A model generated the notes under the pieces. The model was not told the DNA's origin. It worked only from the letters and a program-made list of their open reading frames with translations, and searched no databases. From Aliirhizobium wenxiniae (lineage in GTDB: Bacteria > Pseudomonadota > Alphaproteobacteria > Rhizobiales > Rhizobiaceae), in the NCBI RefSeq assembly GCF_014201355.1, contig NZ_JACHEG010000002.1:1302001-1366000 (forward strand): 64,000 nucleotides of DNA. Direction: 5' to 3'. This document shows positions 45,902 through 55,301 of the stretch, one piece after another (positions within the stretch are counted from its first letter, which is position 1; the number at the start of each line of letters is the position of its first letter). The position numbers were made by a program, and so were the translations under genes.

Positions 45902-46081
45902 TTACGGCGTGTTCGGGCTCTTAACCTTGTTGGAGATGTTGATGAAGGCAGCGTTGAGCGTATTGCCCAGCGTGGAAGCGCCGGCGATGATAGCAACGGA
46001 AATGAGAGCAGCAATCAGGCCATATTCGATGGCAGTTGCGCCGGACTCATCTTTACGAAAACGAGCGAAAATCTTGGTCAT
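45902..46081 (-). CDS. flp: Flp/Fap-type pilin subunit
   Basis: A 59-residue prepilin. The short basic leader TKIFARFRKDESG is cut after Gly, and the mature protein starts ATAIEYGLIAALISVAIIAG, which holds the Flp motif with Glu at +5 and Tyr at +6. It ends NKVKSPNTP. GGAG precedes the ATG. It is the first gene of the minus-strand Tad operon and the pilus subunit itself. Confidence 0.95.
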   Translation of the reverse strand: MTKIFARFRKDESGATAIEYGLIAALISVAIIAGASTLGNTLNAAFINISNKVKSPNTP

Positions 46082-46474
46082 TGGACTCTCCTACTCCACA
46101 CAATTGTTGTTCAGCACTTACCGACAACTGTTTTCCCGTTGCTCGGTTGACGTGGAAACTACAGCCGGACGATTGCCAACCGCTTAAAGAGGAACGTTAC
46201 CCGATCGTTAATCGAGGCAGTTCGGACCACTTTGGTAAATAGAACCTGACAGAAATGCAGTGAATTTTTCAGTAACAAGACGACTTTGGCCCAACAATTG
46301 AAGTACATACAAATCAATTAGTTAATTGATCCTACTTGGCCAATCACAGCCATTTTGGCAGCATATGGCGATGATCAGGGCCCAACCGAGCCGGCCTCAC
46401 CCCGAGCTTAAGGCTTCATTCACCAATCAAGGTCATCTTCTGTTCACATCGAAATTCGCCTGGGGACCTTAAAT
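46082..46474. promoter_or_regulatory. Divergent control region of the Tad locus
   Basis: A 393-base AT-rich gap between flp and the plus-strand gene at 46475, without a gene that I can see. It must hold the promoters of both arms. The clearest element is the palindrome at 46313-46330. Confidence 0.6.
46313..46330. promoter_or_regulatory. AT-rich palindromic operator candidate
   Basis: ATCAATTA-GT-TAATTGAT with perfect 8-base arms, in the middle of the divergent Tad control region. A symmetric site there could regulate both arms. The regulator is unknown. Confidence 0.45.
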
Positions 46475-46882
46475 ATGGCGCTGCGTCTTGTACTGGCCGC
46501 CTTCACGCTTGCTTCAAGCCTTTTAAGCGCAGACATATCCACTGCCGATGACAAACAGGACGTGTTGCGCGTATTCATGAATCAGGCGCGCGTGCTCAAG
46601 CTTGACCGCCCGGTCGCGAAGGTCATCGTTGGTAATTCGGAAGTTGCAGATGCGACCGTGGCGGATGCAACAACGATTGTTCTTACCGGGCGCAGCTTCG
46701 GCACGACCAATCTCGTGTTGCTTGACCAGGATGGTAATGCGATTGCCGACGAGCGGGTTCTCGTTTCCATCGACGAAGGCAATACGGTACGGGTATTCAA
46801 ACAGACCGAGCGGACCGTGCTTTCCTGTACGCCGAACTGCGAGCAGCATGCCGAGTTCGACACAACCAAGAAGACACCCTGA
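46475..46882 (+). CDS. CpaC-N-like exported pilus protein
   Basis: A 135-residue protein with a signal peptide (LVLAAFTLASSLLSADIST). The mature part is the pilus/secretin N-terminal domain alone: ARVLKLDRPVAKVIVGNSEVADATV followed by TIVLTGRSFGTTNLVLLDQDG. It parallels the N-terminal domain of CpaC but lacks the channel. It may cap or assist the secretin. It opens the plus-strand arm of the Tad locus. Confidence 0.85.
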   Translation: MALRLVLAAFTLASSLLSADISTADDKQDVLRVFMNQARVLKLDRPVAKVIVGNSEVADATVADATTIVLTGRSFGTTNLVLLDQDGNAIADERVLVSIDEGNTVRVFKQTERTVLSCTPNCEQHAEFDTTKKTP

Positions 46883-47004
46883 CCCTATCGACTGCACCGA
46901 TTTGCATCAGTTGCGAAACGGATTTTCAATAATCGTTGATTATGGTCCGCACTCACTTTCGCCGCTCAAGCGGTCAGGAAGAGACGCATCAGGATCGTTC
47001 GCCA

Positions 47005-47601
47005 ATGACCGGCTCGACTTCGCCGAAATCACCGCAATCCGGCTTGAAGAGGCTCTTTCGTTCGAAGGACGGTGCCGCGGCGATTGAGTTCGCACTGCTT
47101 GCTATTCCCTATTTTCTCATTGTCTTTGCGATCGTCGAGACATTCGTGGCTTACACGGCCGAGCAACTGGTCGCTAATGCCGTCGACACGATGGGCCGCA
47201 AGCTTCGGACCGGCAATATCACAGTCACGAGCACTACCGCTTCTACCTACATGAACGAGACCCAATTCCGCCGCGCCTTTTGCGGTGAAATCTCGATCCT
47301 GATCCAGTGCAGCGAAGCCGAGGTCTCCAAAGCCAGCAAGCTGTTTATCGACGCAAAGCCCTATACGAATTTCTCCGACATGCCGACGACGATCCCGATG
47401 GCAAACGGAGATCTCAATACGGCGGGCCTTGGCTTTGCTCCAGGCGGATCGGGCACCAAGAACATGCTGCGTGCCTATTACAAGTGGGACATTACGACCG
47501 ATCTGCTTCGACCTTATATTTCCAACATCCGCCCCACCAGCGGATCCAATTACTTCTTGATCGTGGAAACCTCTGCTTTCAGGAATGAGGATTATCCGTG
47601 A
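47005..47601 (+). CDS. tadE: TadE-like pseudopilin
   Basis: About 198 residues. A basic N terminus leads to SKDGAAAIEFALLAIPYFLIVF, the TadE/pseudopilin processing site (after Gly) and membrane helix. The periplasmic part is variable, with two Cys residues (FCGEI, IQCSE). It would be matured by CpaA. The start at 47005 has AGGA ten bases before it; an in-frame start at 46942 would add 21 residues. The stop overlaps the next gene as TGATG. Confidence 0.85.
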   Translation: MTGSTSPKSPQSGLKRLFRSKDGAAAIEFALLAIPYFLIVFAIVETFVAYTAEQLVANAVDTMGRKLRTGNITVTSTTASTYMNETQFRRAFCGEISILIQCSEAEVSKASKLFIDAKPYTNFSDMPTTIPMANGDLNTAGLGFAPGGSGTKNMLRAYYKWDITTDLLRPYISNIRPTSGSNYFLIVETSAFRNEDYP

Positions 47602-48191
47602 TGCGGGCGAAATTGCAAAAGATTCTCTCGCGACTACCGCTGACCGAACAGATGCGGCGCTTCGCCTCAGATGTGCAGGGCATAGGCGGAGTGGAATTCG
47701 CTCTGATCGCGCCACTCCTGCTCTTCCTTTACATCACCTCTTTCGAGTTAACGATTGGTCTCAGCGTATCGAAGAGAGTAACCCGTACGGCCAGCACGGT
47801 CGCAGATCTCGTAACGCAGCAGGCAAAGGTTACAACAAGCGACCTGCAGCAGATGACTAGCGTCGCAAACGCCATTTTCACGCCTTACCAGCCTCAAAAT
47901 CTGAAAATGAAGATTACCGGCGTCACGATCGATGCTTCGAGCAATCCAACTGTGGCCTGGTCCTGGGCGCAAGACGGAAGCCGGCCCTATTCCAATGGCT
48001 CCACGGTCAACGTGCCAACCGACATGCGTTCGGCCAGCACGTTTCTGGTTCGGGCGGAGGTTTCGGTCACGCACCAACTGCTGATGTTTATGCCAGGGCT
48101 GATGCCGAGCAGCCTGCAAACCATCACGCTGAACCGCGAGTTTTATTATCGCCAGCGTGTGGGAACCAGCATCACCTGTGACGGCTGCTGA
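47601..48191 (+). CDS. TadE/TadG-like pseudopilin
   Basis: A 196-residue protein with the pseudopilin motif GIGGVEFALIAPLLLFLYITSFEL near residues 28-50. The periplasmic part ends in two Cys-containing residues (SITCDGC). It starts at ATG 47601 sharing one base with the previous stop, so it is translationally coupled; a GTG at 47598 is the alternative. It is too short for a full TadG, so TadF-like is equally fair. Confidence 0.85.
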   Translation: MRAKLQKILSRLPLTEQMRRFASDVQGIGGVEFALIAPLLLFLYITSFELTIGLSVSKRVTRTASTVADLVTQQAKVTTSDLQQMTSVANAIFTPYQPQNLKMKITGVTIDASSNPTVAWSWAQDGSRPYSNGSTVNVPTDMRSASTFLVRAEVSVTHQLLMFMPGLMPSSLQTITLNREFYYRQRVGTSITCDGC

Positions 48192-48327
48192 GGCTTCAAG
48201 GCCGACAAGCTCTTCGACGCTTCCCGACCGACCGAGGTCTTTGCCAACCGCATCCACGAACTATATGTTAAGCGATTCAGTTCGACCACGAGGTTGGACA
48301 AGACGGCATTCAGATCACTGGTGACAG

Positions 48328-49548
48328 ATGGCGCGAGCCTTTCTCTTCGTACTTGATTCCTTCGGCGTCGGCGGCGCACGGGACGCAGCCGATTACGGCG
48401 ACCTGGGATCCAACACGCTTGGCCATATCGCAGAATTCTGCGCCGCCGGAGCGGCGGACCAGGCCGGCCTGAGACAGGGGCCACTCAAGCTTCCCAACAT
48501 GACCTCGCTCGGGCTGATGGATATCGCCAAGATGGCGAGCGGCAATTATCCTGCCGGAATGCCGCTTCCCGAGCGTCTGTTCGGGCTTTATGGTGCGGCG
48601 AGCGAGTTGTCGAACGGCAAGGATACGCCGTCCGGGCATTGGGAGATCGCCGGTACCCCCGTCATGTTCAACTGGGGTTATTTCCCGACGGAAGGCGATG
48701 CGTTTTCGCCGAAACTGGTAGAGGCGATCTGCCGTGATGGCGAAATTCCCGGCATTCTGGGCAACTGCCACGCTTCGGGAACGGAAATTATCCAAAGGCT
48801 CGGCGAGGAGCATATCAGAACCGGAAAACCGATTTGCTATACGTCGAGCGACAGCGTTTTCCAGATCGCCGCGCATGAGAGGCATTTCGGGCTGGAGCGA
48901 CTGATCAAGCTTTGCCAAGTGGTGCGCGGCTTGCTCGATCCGCTCAATATCGGCCGCGTGATCGCACGGCCCTTCGTCGGCGAAACGGCAGAGACTTTCG
49001 AGCGAACCGGCAACCGGCGCGATTTCTCCGTGCTTCCGCCGGAGCCGACATTGCTCGACCGGCTGGTGGAAGCCGGCCGCAGCGTTCACGCAGTCGGCAA
49101 GGTGGGCGATATCTTCGCGCATCAGGGCGTGTCGCGCGTCATCAAGGCGAACGGCAATGCGGCGCTTACGGCCGCGACGCTTGCCGCGATGGACGAGGCG
49201 GCGGACGGCGATCTCGTCTTCACCAATTTCGTCGATTTCGACATGATCTACGGCCATCGCCGCGACGTGGCGGGTTATGCCGCAGCACTCGAGGCTTTCG
49301 ACCTCTGCCTGCCGGATTTTCACCGAAGGCTGAAGCCGGGTGATCTGGTGATACTGACCGCCGACCATGGCTGCGATCCGACATGGCGCGGCACCGACCA
49401 TACCCGCGAGCGCGTGCCGATCATGGCTTTCGGCCCCGGTATCCGCACCCGCTCGATCGGGGTCCGGTCGTCCTTTGCCGATATAGGCGAGACCATAGCC
49501 GCACATCTCGGCATTGCCGCCGGGCGGCATGGATGGAGTTTCCTGTGA
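48328..49548 (+). CDS. deoB: Phosphopentomutase
   Basis: A 406-residue alkaline-phosphatase-fold mutase. It has the N-terminal metal motif [16 protein letters not shown], the [12 protein letters not shown] substrate block and the C-terminal metal site [21 protein letters not shown]. It interconverts (deoxy)ribose 1- and 5-phosphate. Its TGA overlaps the GTG start of add. It links the nucleoside phosphorylases with DeoC. Confidence 0.97.
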   Translation: MARAFLFVLDSFGVGGARDAADYGDLGSNTLGHIAEFCAAGAADQAGLRQGPLKLPNMTSLGLMDIAKMASGNYPAGMPLPERLFGLYGAASELSNGKDTPSGHWEIAGTPVMFNWGYFPTEGDAFSPKLVEAICRDGEIPGILGNCHASGTEIIQRLGEEHIRTGKPICYTSSDSVFQIAAHERHFGLERLIKLCQVVRGLLDPLNIGRVIARPFVGETAETFERTGNRRDFSVLPPEPTLLDRLVEAGRSVHAVGKVGDIFAHQGVSRVIKANGNAALTAATLAAMDEAADGDLVFTNFVDFDMIYGHRRDVAGYAAALEAFDLCLPDFHRRLKPGDLVILTADHGCDPTWRGTDHTRERVPIMAFGPGIRTRSIGVRSSFADIGETIAAHLGIAAGRHGWSFL

Positions 49549-50525
49549 CGAGAAATCTGCTGAAGGCCGAGATCCACTGCCATATCGAAGGGGCTGCGCC
49601 GCCGAGCGTAACGGAAAAGCAGGCACGCAAATATGGCGTCGATACGAGCGCATTCCTGCGGGACGGCGCCTATCAATGGCGTGACTTTTCCGAATTCCTG
49701 ATCGCCTATGATGCGGTCGCCGCGCTGTTTCGCACTGAAGAGGACTATGCGCTTCTGACCGAGGCTTACCTGTCCGAACTTGCCGCGATCAACACGATCT
49801 ATAGCGAAATCATCGTTTCGCCGGACCATGGCGACCGGATCGGGCTTGGCGCGGATGCCTATCTAGCCGGTATCTGCGACGGAATTCTCGCTGCGAAAGA
49901 AAAGACCGGCATAGAGGCGCGGATTATCGTCACCGGCGAGCGGCATTTCGGACCGGACCGGGTGATCTCGGCGGCGGAATATGCTGCGCGGGCGAAAAAT
50001 CCTCTGGTCACCGGTTTCAACATGGCCGGCGAAGAACGCATGGGGCGGGTCGCCGACTATGCCCGCGCCTTCTACATCGCCCGTGATGCGGGTCTGGGCC
50101 TGACCATCCACGCCGGAGAGGTGTGCGGGCCATTCAGCGTGACGGATGCACTGGATCTGGTGAAGCCGGCCCGTATCGGCCATGGCGTTCGGGCGATCGA
50201 GGACGACGCGCTGGTAGCACGGCTGGCGGAACTCGGCACGGTGCTGGAAGTTTGCCCCGGTTCGAATATCGCGCTTGGCGTGTTTGACGATTTCGACAGC
50301 CATCCCCTGAAGCGGCTCAAAGCTGGTGGCGTGAAGGTTTGCATCAATTCCGACGATCCGCCCTTCTTCGACACCTCGCTTGCCCGCGAATACGAAATTG
50401 CCGCTGAGGTGATGGGCATGAGCGATGCGGAGATCAACGAGATGACGCGCACGGCGCTTCAAGCGGCATTCGTGGACGACACGACGAAAGCGAGATTGCT
50501 GCAGCGTTTCGACGCGCAAACTTGA
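49545..50525 (+). CDS. add: Adenosine deaminase
   Basis: A 326-residue amidohydrolase. Zinc and catalytic motifs are in order: [29 protein letters not shown] and NSDDPPFF. It converts adenosine to inosine, which PunA then cleaves. The start is GTG 49545 with GGAG six bases upstream and a four-base overlap with deoB; an ATG at 49533 is in frame but lies over that site. Confidence 0.93.
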   Translation: MTRNLLKAEIHCHIEGAAPPSVTEKQARKYGVDTSAFLRDGAYQWRDFSEFLIAYDAVAALFRTEEDYALLTEAYLSELAAINTIYSEIIVSPDHGDRIGLGADAYLAGICDGILAAKEKTGIEARIIVTGERHFGPDRVISAAEYAARAKNPLVTGFNMAGEERMGRVADYARAFYIARDAGLGLTIHAGEVCGPFSVTDALDLVKPARIGHGVRAIEDDALVARLAELGTVLEVCPGSNIALGVFDDFDSHPLKRLKAGGVKVCINSDDPPFFDTSLAREYEIAAEVMGMSDAEINEMTRTALQAAFVDDTTKARLLQRFDAQT

Positions 50526-50538
50526 GGTTCAGGCTGGG

Positions 50539-50559
50539 GATCATGCGCAGAGCATGATC
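50539..50559. repeat. Intergenic palindrome between add and upp
   Basis: GATCATGC, loop GCAGA, GCATGATC. Sequence and place resemble the short GATCATGC-ended intergenic repeats that are frequent in rhizobia. It may moderate transcription from add into upp. Confidence 0.45.
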
Positions 50560-50625
50560 TCGCCCCTTGCAGAACAGGACGTTTTTCGAAAAAGAAGAGA
50601 CAAGCAACGAAAAGGATAAAAGGTC

Positions 50626-51255
50626 ATGGACGGCGTCACAGTCATCAATCATCCGCTGGTGCAGCACAAGCTGACGATCATGCGCAAGAAGGAGACGTCG
50701 ACCGCCGGTTTCCGCAGACTGCTGCGGGAAATCTCGATGCTTCTCTGCTACGAGGTGACCCGCGATCTCGAGCTGACGATGGAAACGATCGAGACGCCGA
50801 TCACCGAGATGCAGTCGCCGATCGTGGAAGGCAAGAAGCTGGTCTTCGTTTCCATCCTGCGCGCCGGCAACGGCCTTCTGGAAGGCATGCTCGAACTGGT
50901 TCCTTCAGCCCGCGTCTCTCACATCGGTCTCTACCGCGACCACGACACGCTGCAGCCGGTGGAATATTACTTCAAGGCTCCCGATGGTCTCGACGAGCGC
51001 CTGCTGATCGTCGTTGATCCAATGCTGGCAACCGGCAATTCGGCAATCGCTGCAATCCAGAAGCTCAAGGAGCGCGGCGCGACGAATATCCGTTTCCTCT
51101 GCCTGCTGGCTGCACCGGAAGGCATCAAGAATTTCCAGGAAGCCCATCCTGACGTGAAGATCTACACAGCCTCGATCGACAGCCATCTGAACGAGAAAGG
51201 CTATATCGTGCCAGGTCTCGGGGATGCCGGCGACCGGATGTACGGCACGAAGTAA
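50626..51255 (+). CDS. upp: Uracil phosphoribosyltransferase
   Basis: A 209-residue PRT. The uracil/PRPP elements are clear: [33 protein letters not shown] and the PRPP loop [16 protein letters not shown], with a final [11 protein letters not shown]. It converts uracil and PRPP to UMP, salvaging uracil released by pyrimidine nucleoside phosphorolysis. It may share the deoB-add promoter. Confidence 0.97.
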   Translation: MDGVTVINHPLVQHKLTIMRKKETSTAGFRRLLREISMLLCYEVTRDLELTMETIETPITEMQSPIVEGKKLVFVSILRAGNGLLEGMLELVPSARVSHIGLYRDHDTLQPVEYYFKAPDGLDERLLIVVDPMLATGNSAIAAIQKLKERGATNIRFLCLLAAPEGIKNFQEAHPDVKIYTASIDSHLNEKGYIVPGLGDAGDRMYGTK

Positions 51256-51284
51256 GCTTTTCAGGGTTTCCTAACCAATGCTGA

Positions 51285-51322
51285 AAAAGGCGGTCGGCCC
51301 GAAAGGGTGAGGCCGCCTTTTC
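51285..51322 (+). terminator. upp terminator
   Basis: Outer 9-bp stem AAAAGGCGG/CCGCCTTTT with an inner CCC-GAAA-GGG hairpin, ending in T residues, about 30 bases after the stop. Confidence 0.65.
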
Positions 51323-51370
51323 GTAACCATTGCGGCCTAGCATGCTTCCCCAACCCAAGGGATAGACCCG

Positions 51371-51904
51371 ATGCTCATTCGTACCGCCATGTTCGCAGCC
51401 GTCGCCATCCTCGTGGCGACGCAGATCCCTGCCCTGCTCGAACACACAGTCCCGGCACAGCAGGAGCCGGTGGTGCAGGCGCCCGCCCCCAAACCACAGG
51501 CCGCGGCAACCCCGCAGGCTGCATCGCTCACTCCGGGGACGATGGTTCTCAACGCCGATGGACGCGGCCATTTCATCGGTACGTTCCGGTTGAACGGCAA
51601 ATCCGTTACCGGCCTTGTCGATACCGGGGCTTCCGTGGTGGCGATCAACGAGCGTACCGCGCGCATGCTGGGCTATAGTGCAAACAGCCTCGACTTCCGT
51701 TACCCGATGCAGACGGCGAACGGGCAGACGCAGGCCGCGCATATCGTTCTCGACCGTGTGGAGATCGGCAATGTGCGGGTGCGCGATGTCGATGCCATGG
51801 TGCTGCGCGACGAAGCGCTGAACGACACTTTGGTCGGCATGAGTTTTCTGACGAAGCTGAAATCCTACCAGGTCAAGGGCGGCAGCCTGACGCTTGCCAA
51901 CTGA
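51371..51904 (+). CDS. Membrane-anchored retropepsin-like aspartic protease (TIGR02281 type)
   Basis: A 177-residue protein: one N-terminal membrane segment, a Pro/Ala/Gln-rich linker (about residues 25-60), then a single-lobe aspartic protease domain with catalytic VDTGASVVAIN and the flap region QAAHIVLDRVEIG. The protease would act as a dimer in the periplasm. Substrate unknown. It converges with deoA and seems unrelated to nucleoside use. Confidence 0.87.
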   Translation: MLIRTAMFAAVAILVATQIPALLEHTVPAQQEPVVQAPAPKPQAAATPQAASLTPGTMVLNADGRGHFIGTFRLNGKSVTGLVDTGASVVAINERTARMLGYSANSLDFRYPMQTANGQTQAAHIVLDRVEIGNVRVRDVDAMVLRDEALNDTLVGMSFLTKLKSYQVKGGSLTLAN

Positions 51905-51913
51905 GGCCGGTGA

Positions 51914-53224
51914 TCAGCCGATCCGCTCGATGATGACCGGCGAAGGCTCCGGCGCGCTCGCCGCGATTGTGTAGCTCGCGAGCAAAGCCTCGCCTGCGCG
52001 TTTCGCCTGTTCCCGGGATGCCGCGTGAACGCGTGCGATCGGTTGGCCCTTCTCGACGGTGGAACCCCGCGGCAGGATGTGGTCGAAGCCGACGCTGTGA
52101 TCGATCGTATCGGTGGTCTTTCGGCGGCCTCCGCCCATATCCACGACGGCAAGCCCGAGGGTCCGACCATCGCAGGCGGCAAGATAACCGGCAGCCGGGG
52201 CCGGGATATCCAGAATGATCGGTGCTTTCGGCAGACAGGCTTCAGGGCGCTCGCAGAAATCGGCAGGACCACCGAGCGCATGCACCATTCGGGCGAAATT
52301 TTCCATGGCCCGACCGGACGAAAGAGCAGAGCCCACCATGCCCCTGCCCTCTTCCACGGTTGATGCAAGGCCTGCCTGAACCAGCATTTCGGCGACTTCA
52401 GCCAGCACAACCGTCTCAAGCCGCGTTCCCGCCTTCCGGCCGGCGAGAAAATCGACGCAGTTCATCACTTCCAGCGCATTGCCTGCGGCATCGGTCAACG
52501 GCTCGTTCATATCGGTGATGAGTGCAACGGTCGGCACGCCCGCACCGTTCGCGACATCGACCAGCGAACTGGCCAGAATGCGGGCCTCGCCGATATCCTG
52601 CATGAAAGCGCCCGAGCCGACCTTCACGTCCATCAACAGGGTCTGCAGGCCAGCGGCGAGCTTTTTCGACAGGATAGATGCAGTGATGAGCGGCACGGAT
52701 TCGACCGTCGCGGTGACATCACGGATGGCATAAAGCCGCCGGTCGGCGGGCGCCAAATCCGATGTCTGGCCGACGATCGCACAGCCGACCTCCCGCATGA
52801 CCCTTGCAAAACGCGCCTGATCCGGCGCGATGTCATAACCCGGAATGGATTGCAGCTTGTCGAGCGTGCCACCAGTATGGCCAAGGCCACGACCGGAAAT
52901 CATCGGGACCGCGAGACCGCAGGCAGCCGCTATGGGGGCGAGCATCAGCGAGACATTGTCGCCGACGCCGCCGGTCGAATGCTTGTCGGCGATAGGTCGA
53001 TCGATGCTGTCCCATTTCAGGACGGAGCCGCTGTCGCGCATGGCAAGCGTCAGACCCACCGTCTCATTTCGGGACATTCCTCGAAAGAAGACGGCCATGG
53101 CAAAGGCCGCGGCCTGCGCTTCCGACACAGATCCATCGGTGACGCCCGCGACGAAGGCCGCGATCTCTTCTCTCGAAAGATCGTGACCGTCTCGCTTGTG
53201 GCGGATGATTTCCTGCGGCAGCAT
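51914..53224 (-). CDS. deoA: Thymidine phosphorylase
   Basis: A 436-residue nucleoside phosphorylase. It begins [20 protein letters not shown], and contains the substrate motif [14 protein letters not shown], the phosphate-binding block [16 protein letters not shown], and [11 protein letters not shown]. It splits thymidine and deoxyuridine to base and deoxyribose 1-phosphate. It lies nine bases after deoC, in one operon. Confidence 0.97.
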   Translation of the reverse strand: MLPQEIIRHKRDGHDLSREEIAAFVAGVTDGSVSEAQAAAFAMAVFFRGMSRNETVGLTLAMRDSGSVLKWDSIDRPIADKHSTGGVGDNVSLMLAPIAAACGLAVPMISGRGLGHTGGTLDKLQSIPGYDIAPDQARFARVMREVGCAIVGQTSDLAPADRRLYAIRDVTATVESVPLITASILSKKLAAGLQTLLMDVKVGSGAFMQDIGEARILASSLVDVANGAGVPTVALITDMNEPLTDAAGNALEVMNCVDFLAGRKAGTRLETVVLAEVAEMLVQAGLASTVEEGRGMVGSALSSGRAMENFARMVHALGGPADFCERPEACLPKAPIILDIPAPAAGYLAACDGRTLGLAVVDMGGGRRKTTDTIDHSVGFDHILPRGSTVEKGQPIARVHAASREQAKRAGEALLASYTIAASAPEPSPVIIERIG

Positions 53225-53233
53225 GCCAGCCCG

Positions 53234-54004
53234 TCAATAGCCGGCAGCGGCGCGCGGCGCGGTGCTTCCGCTCAAGACCGCCAGAATATCGTCGAGCAAG
53301 CTGGAAGCGCCGAAGCGGAAAGTCGAGGGCATGACCCAGTTCGGCCCCAAAATGCTTTCAGCAAGCCTCAGATAGAGGTCGGCGTCGGCAACCGTGGAAA
53401 TGCCGCCGGCCGGCTTGAAGCCGACCTTGGCTTTGGTTTCCCGGATGGCCCGCAGCATGATGTCTGCTGCTTCCAGCGTCGCATTGACCTGTACCTTGCC
53501 GGTCGAGGTCTTGATGAAATCGGCTCCGGCGGCAATCGCCAGCTCGGATGCACGCCTGACAAGTGCCATGTCGCGGATTTCGCCGGTTTCGAGAATGACC
53601 TTGAGCGTGGATTGCGGGCAGGCGGCACGAACGGCCTCGACCATCGTCGTGACGGCCGCTTCATCACCGGCGATGAAGGCCTTGTAAGGAATTACGAGGT
53701 CGATCTCGTCGGCGCCGTCCTCGACGGCCTTCAGCGTTTCCTCGACCACTTCGGCAACGGCAAGATCGCCGGAAGGGAAGTTGACGACGGTTGCGATCCT
53801 GACCGGATGGCCGGGCCCGAGGATGTTGCGGGCATGGGCGATGAAACGTGGCCAGATGCAGATCGCAGCGCTGTTGCCGTAAGGCGTCTGCGCGCGAAGG
53901 CACAGGTTTTCGATCGCGGCATTGTCGCAATCGTCACGCAGGTTCGTCAGGTCGAGAAGAGACAGGGCAAATGCCGCAGCCTCGCGCGGGCTCTGCAGTT
54001 CCAT
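53234..54004 (-). CDS. deoC: Deoxyribose-phosphate aldolase
   Basis: A 256-residue class I aldolase. The Schiff-base lysine lies in ADFIKTSTGKVQVNAT and the second key lysine in KVGFKPAGGIST; the first Lys of the site lies in TLKVILETGEI. It cleaves deoxyribose 5-phosphate to acetaldehyde and glyceraldehyde 3-phosphate. GGAGG precedes the ATG. An inverted repeat upstream may hold the operator for deoC-deoA. Confidence 0.95.
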   Translation of the reverse strand: MELQSPREAAAFALSLLDLTNLRDDCDNAAIENLCLRAQTPYGNSAAICIWPRFIAHARNILGPGHPVRIATVVNFPSGDLAVAEVVEETLKAVEDGADEIDLVIPYKAFIAGDEAAVTTMVEAVRAACPQSTLKVILETGEIRDMALVRRASELAIAAGADFIKTSTGKVQVNATLEAADIMLRAIRETKAKVGFKPAGGISTVADADLYLRLAESILGPNWVMPSTFRFGASSLLDDILAVLSGSTAPRAAAGY

Positions 54005-54041
54005 GGTGTCCTCCGCTTTGGATTAGAGTGCAAGTTTTAGC

Positions 54042-54062
54042 GTTGAACCGATTTGATTCAAC
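54042..54062. promoter_or_regulatory. Inverted repeat upstream of deoC
   Basis: GTTGAA, nine bases, TTCAAC, centred about 48 bases before the deoC start in the 106-base gap after punA. A likely operator of the deoC-deoA unit. The regulator is not in the window. Confidence 0.45.
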
Positions 54063-54110
54063 CCGCATAGGTCGCGAAATGTGGCATCTCGCCGCTATGG
54101 CCTTGATAAG

Positions 54111-54908
54111 TCAGCCTGTGTTGCTGAGCATTTCACGCAGGACCGAGGCCAGACGAGCGCCGCCGACGGGCGCCATGTCCTTGGTTTCCTCGTGACTGAG
54201 TTCGGCACCGGTCATGCCTGCCCCATAATTGGTGACGACGGAGGCGGCCGCCACCTTGAGGCCGAAGTAACGGGCGAGGATGACTTCCGGCACGGTCGAC
54301 ATGCCGACCGCATCGGCACCCAGCGTGCGTGCCATGCGGATTTCCGCCGGCGTCTCGAAACTCGGGCCAGAGAACCACATGTAGACGCCCTGATAAAGCG
54401 TCACACCGGCGCGGATCGCCGCGTTGCGCATCTTCAATGCCAGATCGGCATCATAGGCGCTGGTCATGCCGACGAAACGTTGATCGCCATGTTCGCCGAT
54501 CAACGGGTTCATGCCGGAATAGTTGATATGGTCGGTGATCTGCATGACCGAGCCGGGCGGCATGTCCTCACGCACCGAGCCGGCCGAATTGGTGAGGATC
54601 AGCGACTGGACGCCAAGCCCCTTGAGCACCTGGATCGGGAAGCGCATGGCGCGCGGATCGCCATGTTCGTAATAATGGGCGCGGCCGGACAGCATGATGA
54701 CCGGTTGGCTGCCGAGATAACCCGCAACCAGTTCGCCCGCATGGCCGGTAACACCACTTACCGGGAAACCTTCAAGTTCCCGGTAGGAAATGCGGACCTG
54801 ATCGGTGACGCCATCGACCAGCGAACCGAGACCGGAACCAAGCACGATCGCCATGCGCGGCATAAGGCCATCCAGCCGTTCGACCAGCAGATCGGTTACC
54901 GTCGTCAT
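54111..54908 (-). CDS. punA: Purine-nucleoside phosphorylase (trimeric class)
   Basis: A 265-residue phosphorylase of the class including PunA/XapA. Phosphate-binding motif VLGSGLGSLVDGV, then RAHYYEHGDPR, the purine-site NSAGSVREDMP, and the ribose region GVYMWFSGPSFETPAEIRM. It cleaves inosine, guanosine or xanthosine to base and (deoxy)ribose 1-phosphate. ATG 54908 overlaps the cdd stop by three bases (ATGA). Confidence 0.93.
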   Translation of the reverse strand: MTTVTDLLVERLDGLMPRMAIVLGSGLGSLVDGVTDQVRISYRELEGFPVSGVTGHAGELVAGYLGSQPVIMLSGRAHYYEHGDPRAMRFPIQVLKGLGVQSLILTNSAGSVREDMPPGSVMQITDHINYSGMNPLIGEHGDQRFVGMTSAYDADLALKMRNAAIRAGVTLYQGVYMWFSGPSFETPAEIRMARTLGADAVGMSTVPEVILARYFGLKVAAASVVTNYGAGMTGAELSHEETKDMAPVGGARLASVLREMLSNTG

Positions 54909-55297
54909 CCGATGACATCCGTTTCGAAAGCGTAAGGCAGCAGCTCGGCCATGGTGACGGTCTTCGCCACACCGGCCTCGTCGCAGAGATAGATGCGGGT
55001 ATCGGCCGAGGCGAATTCGGAAATCTTCTGCCGGCAGCCGCCGCAGGGGGTGCAGAGCGGCAGCTTTTCGGCAATCACCGCAAGTTCGACGATCTTCCTT
55101 CCGCCGCCCATGACCATGGCGCCGATCGCCGTCGGTTCGGCGCACCAGCCCTGGGGGAAAGACAGGTTCTCGATATTGGCGCCGAGATAGACCTTTCCGT
55201 CATCGGCACGCAAAGCAACGCCGACCGGGAATTTCGAATAGGGCGCATGAGCCTTGGTCATGGCCTCGCGGGCGGCTTCGAACAATTCGTGGGACAT
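54905..55297 (-). CDS. cdd: Cytidine deaminase
   Basis: A 130-residue zinc deaminase. Motifs: NIENLSFPQGWCAEPTAIGAM (Cys ligand and catalytic Glu) and PLCTPCGGCRQKISEF (two Cys ligands), preceded by AHAPYSKFPVGVAL. It converts cytidine to uridine. It follows the ABC permease by four bases and overlaps punA, so uptake and deamination are co-expressed. Confidence 0.95.
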   Translation of the reverse strand: MSHELFEAAREAMTKAHAPYSKFPVGVALRADDGKVYLGANIENLSFPQGWCAEPTAIGAMVMGGGRKIVELAVIAEKLPLCTPCGGCRQKISEFASADTRIYLCDEAGVAKTVTMAELLPYAFETDVIG

Positions 55298-55301
55298 GTT
55301 T

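Noticed and set aside
52850..54040. A 396-codon open frame on the plus strand
   Set aside because: Antisense to deoA and deoC.
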